DNA of 52,749 nt from Bacteroidales bacterium UBA1189 (GTDB lineage: Bacteria > Bacteroidota > Bacteroidia > Bacteroidales > Bacteroidaceae). The stretch is taken from contig DBYJ01000011.1 in the NCBI GenBank assembly GCA_002309805.1, forward strand, positions 47,290-100,038, given 5' to 3'. The notes below the pieces were generated by a model that ran no database searches, was not told the origin of the DNA, and saw nothing but the letters and a program-made list of their open reading frames with translations. The first letter of the stretch is position 1. Each line of letters starts with the position of its first letter. Shown in pieces: positions 1 to 6,275 of this stretch. Both the position numbers and the translations under genes were made by a program.

Positions 1-428
1 TCGGTGTTGATGTCGGGCGAAGCCGTACGGCGCGGCTCGCCGCTGCTCTCGCCTGTATAGGACGGGTCGAAGGCCAGCGCCACAAAGCCGCGCTCGGCCA
101 TCCGCATGGCATAGAGCCCGCTCGACTGCTCCTTGGTGGCTCCGAAGGGACCAGAGACTGCGATAGCTGGCAACTTTTCACTTTTCACTTTTAACTTTTC
201 ACTCGCCGAAGGCGTATAGAGGTCTGCAGCCAGCGTCAGCCCATACTGGGTCATAAACGTCACCTTCTTGTGATTTACCTTCTCGCTCAGCGGGAACACC
301 TTGTCCCACTCCTGCGTCAGATTCAGCACTTGTTTCATATTTTCTTCTGTTTTGGTTTGTTCGTTGTTCGTGCAGCCTGCGAGCATCCCGCCTATCAGTA
401 CTGCTGTGAATAGTATCTTCTTTGTCAT
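1..428 (-). CDS. Lipoprotein alpha/beta hydrolase (C-terminus outside window)
   Basis: The ATG is at 428 and the frame stays open to the window edge, so only about 142 N-terminal residues are visible. The first residues form a lipoprotein signal peptide with lipobox LAGC, so the protein is probably anchored in an envelope membrane. The following sequence resembles the N-terminal strand and oxyanion region of dienelactone hydrolase-like alpha/beta hydrolases (a VSGPFGATKEQ loop, then FVALAFDPSYTGES). The catalytic serine lies beyond the edge. It follows the flavoprotein gene by one base, so it is the third gene of that operon. A SEKLKVKSEKL stretch is encoded by a repeat that is typical of intergenic DNA. 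Substrate unknown. Confidence 0.75.
   Translation of the reverse strand, partial: MTKKILFTAVLIGGMLAGCTNNEQTKTEENMKQVLNLTQEWDKVFPLSEKVNHKKVTFMTQYGLTLAADLYTPSASEKLKVKSEKLPAIAVSGPFGATKEQSSGLYAMRMAERGFVALAFDPSYTGESSGEPRRTASPDINT
172..203. repeat. In-frame low-complexity repeat inside the hydrolase gene
   Basis: On the plus strand this is a run of ACTTTTCAC-like units. Read on the minus strand within the hydrolase it encodes SEKLKVKSEKL with no frame break. It separates the N-terminal strands from the VSGPFGATKEQ loop. Confidence 0.6.
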
Positions 429-429
429 A

Positions 430-966
430 TTACACGTTTCTTCCCAGTTCGTATGCCTCTTGCAGTTTGGGACTCCCTTCAATCTCGCGGGCATCGTTCA
501 CCCCTCCGCAGAAGAGCTTCCCAGCCATGCGGCTCTTGGGATAGCAGTCCGTCCAACCCGTCAAGCCCGTCTCGGCCCGTTTTGGCGTTTCCTCCTCATC
601 TTCGGCAGCCGTCGTCAGCAGATAGACGTCGCGGAACTGATAGTCCAGCTCGTACATGGCGTTCATTCGGTCGATGAGCGTCTTCATCTGTCCGCTCATC
701 TCATAATAGTAGATGGGCGTTGCCCAGCAGACGACGTCGGCTTGCAACACCTTGGCCATGATGCCGTTCACGTCGTCGTCGATGACACAGCGCCCCAGCT
801 TCTGACAGCCCAGACAACCCTTGCAGAACTGGATGTTCTTGCCCACAAGCGAAATCTTCTCAACTTCGTTTCCGGCTGCCTTTGCTCCTTGGGCAAACTG
901 GTCAGCGAGCATGTCGCTGTTTGAGCCACGTCTGAGGCTCGTCGAAATTACAATTACCTTTTTCAT
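430..966 (-). CDS. NAD(P)H-dependent FMN reductase-like iron-sulfur flavoprotein
   Basis: A 178-residue flavodoxin-fold protein. The FMN phosphate loop is STSLRRGSNS at residues 8-17, and ATPIYYYEMSGQMK at 82-95 is the second flavin-contacting loop of the NADPH-dependent FMN reductase family. Cysteines 48, 51, 54 and 60 (C-x2-C-x2-C-x5-C) match the compact motif that binds a 4Fe-4S cluster in Isf-type iron-sulfur flavoproteins, so it is probably an electron-transfer or reductase protein of the cytoplasm; no signal peptide is visible. Its ATG overlaps the TGA of the upstream flavodoxin gene (ATGA), which indicates translational coupling. The physiological partner is not evident. Confidence 0.85.
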   Translation of the reverse strand: MKKVIVISTSLRRGSNSDMLADQFAQGAKAAGNEVEKISLVGKNIQFCKGCLGCQKLGRCVIDDDVNGIMAKVLQADVVCWATPIYYYEMSGQMKTLIDRMNAMYELDYQFRDVYLLTTAAEDEEETPKRAETGLTGWTDCYPKSRMAGKLFCGGVNDAREIEGSPKLQEAYELGRNV

Positions 967-2066
967 AATATCACTTTTTTACCGTTCTTAATAAAAACTC
1001 CCTTCGTGGGGTTGTCAGCATGTTGGCCGTTCAGCGTGTGATACTTCTCTTCGCCCGCTTTGCGCTGTGTCTGTCCGTCGATGGCGGTCGTGCCGGCTGT
1101 GAGCGACAACGTGACGTTGATGTGGCTTTCGCCTGCTTTCAGGAAGGTGCGCAGTTCGCTCTCCGTCAGACCGTCAATTTTACCCAGACGGGTATAGCTC
1201 CATGAGTTCGAGCCGTAGAAGAGGCAGATGTTGCTGCCGTTGTAGAGGACGACGTCGCCAGGTTGGGCTGTCGTCTGTTGGTTGCTGGTGGGCAAGGAGA
1301 AGCCCAGGGCTCCCCATATCTCAAAGCCACCGCTGCTTGCGAGCGTCATGGTGATGGGTGACTGCTGCAGTTTCTCGACCAAAGCCTTCGTGGCGACATT
1401 GGGGGTGAGCGTCACGCTCTGTGTCTGTCCGTCGATGGTGATGTGCATCTTATTCAGGGTTTGTTCTTTGGCGAATTCCAGCGTTTCCAGCCAGTCGGCT
1501 ACGAGCGTGGCTCGGCGGGCGTGGCTGCTGGCGTTTATCCATAGCGCGTCGCCCATCCAGGTCACGTCGGGCAGCAGGCGCTCGGCATCCCTTATTACGC
1601 CGCTGATGCCGCTCGAATGGCTCGATACAATCAGCCCGACGTGCTTTCCGGCCATCTGCGGGCCGTAGTTGAACAGGTACGTCTGCATGATGGCTGCCAT
1701 CTGGCTCCACCATAGCGGTGTGACGATGATGATGTTCTGGTAGTTGCTCGGTGAGGTCGTCACAGGGTCGATGGCCGGATAGCTGGAGGCATCGCTCGGA
1801 TGAGCCTTGATGGCGTTCAGCAGCTCGGTGCCGAGGGCATAGCCGTTGGCCTCGTATTTCAGGCCCTTTTCGGCAGGCTGGATTTCCAGCACGTCGGCTT
1901 GAATCTGGCTGGTCAACGTGTTCACTATCTCACGGCAGTTGCCCGTGTAACTATAGTATACCACCAGCGTCTTGCCTGAATCTGACGTCACCTCTGCCAT
2001 CAGTTCACTGTTCGCGGAGCAACAGCTAAGTAGCATCGCTGTTAATAATAAAAGAATCTGTCGCAT
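963..2066 (-). CDS. Exported flavodoxin with cyclophilin-like domain and C-terminal sorting-like tail
   Basis: I chose the ATG at 2066 because the frame upstream of 2087 runs through a promoter -7 box (2090-2097); an ATG at 2087 is the alternative. The 367-residue product has a lipoprotein signal peptide with lipobox LLSC (Cys15). Residues about 33-200 are a flavodoxin domain (TLVVYYSYTGNCREIV; TPLWWSQM). Residues about 207-320 match the small beta-barrel cyclophilin-like family often paired with flavodoxins in gut bacteria. Residues 341-367 (YHTLNGQ, then KGVFIKNGKKVIL) resemble the short C-terminal tail of many secreted Prevotella proteins. It heads the operon with the iron-sulfur flavoprotein and the hydrolase. 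A flavin protein that carries both a lipobox and a sorting-like tail is unusual. Confidence 0.8.
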   Translation of the reverse strand: MRQILLLLTAMLLSCCSANSELMAEVTSDSGKTLVVYYSYTGNCREIVNTLTSQIQADVLEIQPAEKGLKYEANGYALGTELLNAIKAHPSDASSYPAIDPVTTSPSNYQNIIIVTPLWWSQMAAIMQTYLFNYGPQMAGKHVGLIVSSHSSGISGVIRDAERLLPDVTWMGDALWINASSHARRATLVADWLETLEFAKEQTLNKMHITIDGQTQSVTLTPNVATKALVEKLQQSPITMTLASSGGFEIWGALGFSLPTSNQQTTAQPGDVVLYNGSNICLFYGSNSWSYTRLGKIDGLTESELRTFLKAGESHINVTLSLTAGTTAIDGQTQRKAGEEKYHTLNGQHADNPTKGVFIKNGKKVIL

Positions 2067-2089
2067 TCTATGTTTTTTGAATTTCATGG

Positions 2090-2097
2090 CAAAGGTA
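2090..2097 (-). promoter_or_regulatory. Putative -7 box for the flavodoxin operon
   Basis: The minus strand reads TACCTTTG, matching the Bacteroidetes TAnnTTTG -7 element, 23 bases before the ATG at 2066. No clear TTG at the -33 distance is seen, so the assignment rests on the -7 box alone. Confidence 0.5.
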
Positions 2098-2204
2098 CGG
2101 ACATAATCTGGTTTTGGGGTTACATATATTGGCTGATTATATACCAATTTTGCAGAATGTTATAAATAAAAGTCAATAATATACCATTATTAAATTATTC
2201 TATG

Positions 2205-2212
2205 TATCTTTG
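2205..2212 (+). promoter_or_regulatory. Putative -7 box for the QueG-like gene leader
   Basis: TATCTTTG matches TAnnTTTG and lies about 165 bases before the ATG at 2379, giving a long leader that contains a small open frame and two competing hairpins. No good -33 TTG was found. Confidence 0.45.
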
Positions 2213-2242
2213 CAAAAAAAAATGATAGCATAAATAGAATTG

Positions 2243-2353
2243 ATGGACGAATTGAAGCATACTCTCGAAGCAATGGAGATAGACTATTACAAGCCCGCCA
2301 TAAAGTGTCTGCGCCAAAAGGTTCTTTGGCGGGCGTTATCAAAAGTATTCTGA
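2243..2353 (+). CDS. Small leader open reading frame (36 aa), uncertain
   Basis: ATG at 2243 to TGA at 2351-2353 encodes a 36-residue peptide starting MDELKHTLEAMEIDYY and ending in a basic stretch. It lies between the putative promoter and the QueG-like gene. I recognise no family. Its second half covers the competing hairpins at 2293-2334, so it could be a leader peptide, a gene remnant, or chance. Confidence 0.25.
   Translation: MDELKHTLEAMEIDYYKPAIKCLRQKVLWRALSKVF
2293..2334 (+). promoter_or_regulatory. Pair of mutually exclusive hairpins in the leader
   Basis: GCCCGCCA (2293-2300) pairs perfectly with TGGCGGGC (2327-2334). CGCCAAA (2312-2318) pairs perfectly with TTTGGCG (2325-2331) across a six-base loop. 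The two stems share bases 2327-2331, so they cannot form together. This is the architecture of an attenuator or riboswitch-like leader. No ligand-binding family is recognised. Confidence 0.4.
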
Positions 2354-2378
2354 CAACTTAAGATAACAAGTACATTCA

Positions 2379-3053
2379 ATGAGTAACATCAACATAGAAA
2401 TTGAGCAACAACTGAGAAACGAAAATGTGGATATTATTCATTTCGTTGACATTTCCATGTTAGATATAAAGCAAAACCGAGGACTCCCTTTTGCCATACT
2501 GATAGGAATTGCCATTAATCCGCATTTTCTTGAGATGGTGTGTAACACTCCGAATTATATACATACTATAGACGATGAATATGCACAGACTGAAAGTAGG
2601 GTTGGATTGATTGCTGACAAATTGGCAAATAATCTTATTTCAAGTGGTTATAAGGCATTATCTCAATCTGATAATGGATTAATGGCAGAGAATACCTTCG
2701 ATTTTGATACAAAAACATCTGCCCTTCCACATAAAACCATTGCAGTACTTAGTGGTATCGGATATATTGGTAAAAGTAATCTATTCATTACCGAAGAGTT
2801 TGGATCTGCACAATGTTTGGGTTCTGTTCTGACAAATGCACCATTAACGGTTACTAAAAACAATATCCTGTTGCCGAAATGCTATCGCTGCACTATTTGC
2901 CATAATATATGTCCACAAAAAGCGTTGAAAGGAGTGTGCTGGAACACAAACGTTTCGAGGGATGAGATAGTAGATATTTATAACTGCATCACATGCTTGA
3001 AATGCTTGGCATGTTGCCCAAAATCGCGAGCATATATGAAACAGGCTATATGA
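2379..3053 (+). CDS. QueG-like protein with two 4Fe-4S clusters
   Basis: A 224-residue protein related to the C-terminal half of epoxyqueuosine reductase. Residues 126-143 (GIGYIGKSNLFITEEFGS) match the QueG-type loop before the ferredoxin domain. Two 4Fe-4S motifs follow: C168-x2-C171-x2-C174-x3-C178-P and C203-x2-C206-x2-C209-x3-C213-P. It is shorter than full QueG (about 300-380 residues) and lacks the HEAT-like C-terminal repeats, so it may be a diverged reductase rather than the tRNA-modifying enzyme. The start fits a gap of 25 bases after the leader ORF. It is followed after 23 bases by the PNPOx-family gene, probably co-transcribed. Confidence 0.75.
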   Translation: MSNINIEIEQQLRNENVDIIHFVDISMLDIKQNRGLPFAILIGIAINPHFLEMVCNTPNYIHTIDDEYAQTESRVGLIADKLANNLISSGYKALSQSDNGLMAENTFDFDTKTSALPHKTIAVLSGIGYIGKSNLFITEEFGSAQCLGSVLTNAPLTVTKNNILLPKCYRCTICHNICPQKALKGVCWNTNVSRDEIVDIYNCITCLKCLACCPKSRAYMKQAI

Positions 3054-3076
3054 AAAAAAACTTATAACGATAAAAA

Positions 3077-3895
3077 ATGAAAATGGAAAATGAAATGATT
3101 AAGCAGCAAGAGGAGAACGGAGCTTGCTCCAGTTATCCCGAGTCGCGCAAGAATTCGAACGAAGTTCAAATGAAATTCTGTCAGAGCTGCGGCATGCCGC
3201 TCACAAACGATGTTCTCGGCACCAATGCCGACGGAAGCAAGAACGAAGATTACTGCATGTACTGCTATAAGGATGGAAAATTCTTGCAGGACTGTACGAT
3301 GGACGAGATGATTGAGCATTGTGCGCAGTTTGTGAATACCGTTAATGAGGGGTTAGAAAAACCTATTACCAAAGAGGAGTACATCGGCCAGATGAAAACG
3401 TATTTCCCCCATCTGAAGCGCTGGCGCCGAACGTTGGATGTTAGTAACGATGAAGTCATGAATGCTAACCCCGCATTGGCAGGCGTTAAAGAACTTATTG
3501 CACAGATGGCCGACAAAAAGCCCATCGCTTACATCTCATCCGTAGACCAAGATGGTTTTCCTTGGACAAAGGCCATGCTGGCACCTCGAAAGCGTGAGGG
3601 TATCAAAATTTTCTATTTCACCACCAACACCTTCTCCCTCCGCGTAGCCCATTACAAGGCTAATCCCAAGGCAAGCATCTATTTCTGCGATGCTGAAGGC
3701 TTCATGGGCATGATGCTGCGGGGCACGATGGAGGTGCTGACGGATGCCGCCTCGAAAGAAATGATTTGGTACGATGGCGATGAGCAGTATTACCCTGGCG
3801 GCGTGACCGATCCCAACTACTGCGTCTTGAAGTTCACCGCTATCGACGGTCGTTTCTACAGCGATTTCTATCCACGTAGTTTCGTAATTGAGTAA
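3077..3895 (+). CDS. Zinc-ribbon pyridoxamine 5'-phosphate oxidase-family protein
   Basis: The 272-residue product has an N-terminal zinc ribbon with Cys35, Cys38, Cys60 and Cys63 (FCQSCGMPL, later YCMYCYKDG). The C-terminal half resembles the general-stress-protein-26 branch of the PNPOx split barrel, which binds FMN or F420 (KPIAYISSVDQDGFPWTKAM; SLRVAHYKANPKASIYF). It is probably a cytoplasmic flavin-binding oxidoreductase of unknown substrate. The start at 3077 gives a 31-residue extension of low complexity; Met32 directly before the zinc ribbon is a plausible alternative. Confidence 0.8.
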   Translation: MKMENEMIKQQEENGACSSYPESRKNSNEVQMKFCQSCGMPLTNDVLGTNADGSKNEDYCMYCYKDGKFLQDCTMDEMIEHCAQFVNTVNEGLEKPITKEEYIGQMKTYFPHLKRWRRTLDVSNDEVMNANPALAGVKELIAQMADKKPIAYISSVDQDGFPWTKAMLAPRKREGIKIFYFTTNTFSLRVAHYKANPKASIYFCDAEGFMGMMLRGTMEVLTDAASKEMIWYDGDEQYYPGGVTDPNYCVLKFTAIDGRFYSDFYPRSFVIE

Positions 3896-3898
3896 ATG

Positions 3899-4120
3899 AT
3901 GAATAACAAAGCACTTGTCATTATCGACATTCAGAACAACATCACCAAGCACTATAGGGACATCATCGGCAACATCAATGCTGCCATTGAATGGGCTGTG
4001 GCTGAAGGAATGCACATTGTCTAATCTGCCGAATGCCACGCCAATATCGCCATCTTCACCACGCACTCACCATCTGAGGCAGTAATAGAAAATATTGCCA
4101 GACAACTGTTAAAACAATAA
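3899..4120 (+). pseudogene. Isochorismatase-like hydrolase remnant with internal stop
   Basis: From ATG 3899 the frame reads MNNKALVIIDIQNNITKHY, the typical N-terminus of cysteine hydrolases of the isochorismatase family, and then meets TAA at 4022-4024. The same frame continues for 31 more codons to a TAA at 4118-4120. The total of about 73 codons is far below the usual 170-200, and the central catalytic region is missing, so internal deletion plus a stop is likely. The origin of the second part is uncertain. Confidence 0.65.
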
Positions 4121-4141
4121 GATAAAAGATTTGCAACCGAT

Positions 4142-5035
4142 ATGCGGAAGATTCTGAAAGTTGACAGTCCTAACGACTATGCTCGGTTTGTTGAAGCCCC
4201 TGTGCTTCATCCGCTGGTGAGCATCGTCCACTACGACGAGCTGGCGCCTTTCCGGCACAGCCTGAACAACTACGGCGTGTATGGGCTCTTCATCCAGCGC
4301 CAGTTTCCCAAGGACCTTTCCTATGGCATGAAGACGTTGCAGGCGAGCGACGGCTCCATCATTGCCGTAGCACCAGGGCAGATTGGCGGACTGGAAGACA
4401 ACGGCGAGCGCATTTCGCTGAGCGGGTGGGCTCTGCTGTGGTCGCCCGAGCTGATGCACGGCACTCCGCTTGAACATCAGATTGACCAGTACCAGTTCTT
4501 CTCTTATTTCTTTGATGACTCGCTGCGAATGGAGCCTGACGAGTGGCTCAGCATCACGCGGCTTGTTGCCCAGATGAAGCAGGAGCTGATGGGCCATGCC
4601 GACTCTCCCTCGCTCAGAATCATCCTGCTGGGCTACCTGCACCTGATTCTGGACTACAGCAATCGCATTTACCTGCGTCAGATCTCAGCCGAGGACAAGA
4701 TTGGCAACGACTTGCTGAAGCGCTTCCTAAACCTGCTGCAGCAGTATTTCCGCGAGAACCGTCAGCTGACGTACGGCCTTCCCACCGTCGCCTACTGTGC
4801 CTCTGAGCTGGCCTATTCGCCACGCTACTTCGGCGACATCGTTGGTAAGGCGACGGGCGGCACGGCCATCGGCTTCATTCACAACTACGTCATCAACCAG
4901 GCTAAGAGTCTGCTGATGAACGGCCATAACATCAGCGAGACCTCGCGTCTGCTCGGCTTCGACTACCCCCACCACTTCACCCGTTTCTTCAAGCGTATGA
5001 CCGGCCTCACTCCCAGCGAGTTCCTGGGAAAATAA
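4142..5035 (+). CDS. AraC-family transcriptional regulator
   Basis: A 297-residue protein with an N-terminal cupin-like sensing region (about 1-160) and a C-terminal AraC/XylS double helix-turn-helix (about 195-297). The end shows the family signature: ISETSRLLGFDYPHHFTRFF followed by KRMTGLTPSEF. Proteins of this type sit near flavodoxin, hydrolase and reductase genes in many Bacteroidales, so it may control the neighbouring redox genes or the esterase that starts 26 bases downstream. The ligand is unknown. Confidence 0.9.
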   Translation: MRKILKVDSPNDYARFVEAPVLHPLVSIVHYDELAPFRHSLNNYGVYGLFIQRQFPKDLSYGMKTLQASDGSIIAVAPGQIGGLEDNGERISLSGWALLWSPELMHGTPLEHQIDQYQFFSYFFDDSLRMEPDEWLSITRLVAQMKQELMGHADSPSLRIILLGYLHLILDYSNRIYLRQISAEDKIGNDLLKRFLNLLQQYFRENRQLTYGLPTVAYCASELAYSPRYFGDIVGKATGGTAIGFIHNYVINQAKSLLMNGHNISETSRLLGFDYPHHFTRFFKRMTGLTPSEFLGK

Positions 5036-5061
5036 CCTGGCTATCTAAAGTGTTTTTTTGA

Positions 5062-5802
5062 ATGATAATGAATTTTGATACTACCAACATATCAGGCAGG
5101 GAGTGCTATCTGCTTCTTCAGCCTTCAGCTAAGCATCTGCTCATTCAGCCCGTAGATGAACATGACTTGCGTTTGTTGGAACAAGAGGTTGACATCATCT
5201 GGACATTGTCCTCTGAACCTTTCTCGCTGGTAGCCTTCAAGATTGAGGATTGGAATCGGGAGCTTACGCCCTGGGTTGCTCAACCTGTGTTCGGGACGGT
5301 TCCGTTTGGCGATGGGGCTGAAAGCACATTGGCGTACATCGCGGAACAACTGCTGCCTGTGATCCAGCAGAAGGGGACAGACACGTCGCATTGCCTGCTT
5401 GGCGGCTACTCCCTTGCAGGGTTGTTTGCGCTATGGGCAGGATATCAAACAGACAGATTCGAAGGAATCGCTGCCGTCTCACCATCCGTATGGTACCCCA
5501 GCTGGATGGCATACGCCGCAGAGAGGAGGCCGTTTGCAAAGGCTGTCTATCTCAGTTTGGGCGACAGAGAGGAAAAGGCCAAAAACCCCATCATGGCGCA
5601 GGTTGGTAGCGCCATTCGTCGTCAGGAAGAGCTGCTCCAGCGTCAAGGGGTGAACACTATACTTGAATGGAACGCAGGCAATCACTTTGTCGATTCAGAG
5701 AAGCGGATGGCGAAGGGCTTTGCCTGGCTAAATAATCAGCTATTCCTGGAAATCGCAAATCTGCAAAAGCGGAGAGGCTTTAGCGGACAACATTTTTTAT
5801 AG
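5062..5802 (+). CDS. Alpha/beta hydrolase, putative esterase
   Basis: A 246-residue cytoplasmic protein without a signal peptide. The nucleophile elbow is GYSLAG with Ser117. Asp168 (LSLGDRE) and His208 (NAGNHF) fit as the other triad members. The fold and order resemble the esterase D / enterobactin-esterase group (a PSVWYPSWMAY segment after the nucleophile). It lies 26 bases after the AraC gene on the same strand and is probably co-transcribed or a target of it. The ATG at 5068 (MNF) is an alternative start. Substrate unknown. Confidence 0.8.
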   Translation: MIMNFDTTNISGRECYLLLQPSAKHLLIQPVDEHDLRLLEQEVDIIWTLSSEPFSLVAFKIEDWNRELTPWVAQPVFGTVPFGDGAESTLAYIAEQLLPVIQQKGTDTSHCLLGGYSLAGLFALWAGYQTDRFEGIAAVSPSVWYPSWMAYAAERRPFAKAVYLSLGDREEKAKNPIMAQVGSAIRRQEELLQRQGVNTILEWNAGNHFVDSEKRMAKGFAWLNNQLFLEIANLQKRRGFSGQHFL

Positions 5803-5824
5803 GGTAAAAGGGGCTGGCAGCTCA

Positions 5825-5929
5825 GCGCAGGGGAATAAAAACTTAACGCAGGGGAATGAAAAATTAACGCAGGGGAATGAGGAATTAGCGCAAGGGAATA
5901 AAAAAATAACGTAGGGGAATATGATTATC
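5825..5929. repeat. 21-base tandem array, five units
   Basis: Five units of the type CGCAGGGGAATGAAAAATTAA start at 5826, 5847, 5868, 5889 and 5910, an exact 21-base period, with a decayed sixth unit near 5930. One forward frame reads TQGNEKL-like heptapeptides but meets a stop (TAG at 5912), so it is not a gene. The array opens the 473-base gap between the esterase and GH9 genes. Confidence 0.85.
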
Positions 5930-5988
5930 CGCAAGAATACCTCTAACGGCCTGAAGGGAAAACGTACGGAGCAGCGAGGGCAAGCGGG

Positions 5989-6010
5989 GAGACGCGGAAT
6001 GTCGCGTCTC
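5989..6010. repeat. GAGACGCG/CGCGTCTC palindromic repeat
   Basis: GAGACGCG (5989-5996) and CGCGTCTC (6003-6010) form a perfect 8-bp stem with a six-base loop. Sequences of this kind recur as interspersed palindromes in many bacterial genomes. I cannot test copy number here. Confidence 0.55.
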
Positions 6011-6111
6011 TATAGTTTGCCGAGTCGCGACGACATGATTAGACAACGTCAAAAGCCTTCAATAACAATGCTTTTTCCCTTCAAGGGCGAAAGTTGCTTT
6101 TGTCGTTTGCA

Positions 6112-6157
6112 CCCAGGGTGTTGCCCTGGGCTACGTACTCGTTGCCCCCTTCGGGGC
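6112..6157. repeat. Double-hairpin interspersed repeat
   Basis: CCCAGGG (6112-6118) pairs with CCCTGGG (6124-6130), and GCCCC (6144-6148) pairs with GGGGC (6153-6157). From memory, the two-hairpin pattern of a CCCAGGGT/CCCTGGGCTA element followed by CCCC/GGGG is a common short interspersed repeat in Bacteroidetes and some other phyla. The rest of the 5803-6275 gap, apart from the promoter, shows nothing else I recognise. Confidence 0.55.
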
Positions 6158-6217
6158 GCGCAAAGGGGGGAAGGGGTATTATCTTTATGACGTGAAAAAG
6201 TTTTTCGAGAAGCGTTT

Positions 6218-6246
6218 TTGTAAGAAAAAAAAATGTGTTAAATTTG
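6218..6246 (+). promoter_or_regulatory. Promoter of the GH9 gene
   Basis: TTG (6218-6220), an 18-base spacer and TAAATTTG (6239-6246) fit the Bacteroidetes primary promoter. The -7 box ends 29 bases before the ATG at 6276, which decides against the upstream in-frame ATG-less extension from 6192. Confidence 0.65.
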
Positions 6247-6275
6247 CATCGTTAAACTATCCGTTCCGTCGTGCT

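Noticed and set aside
2293..2334. Ordinary intrinsic terminator
   Set aside because: No T-rich run follows either stem, and the region precedes rather than follows a gene on the same strand.
5825..5929. CRISPR-like array
   Set aside because: The units are directly tandem at 21 bases without unique spacers, and no cas gene is near. The same holds for the arrays at 10171, 27193, 37918 and 38186.
5921..6190. An 89-codon open frame in the gap before GH9
   Set aside because: It is made of interspersed repeats (HPGCCPGL-type peptide from the double hairpin), has no family and lies across repeat borders.
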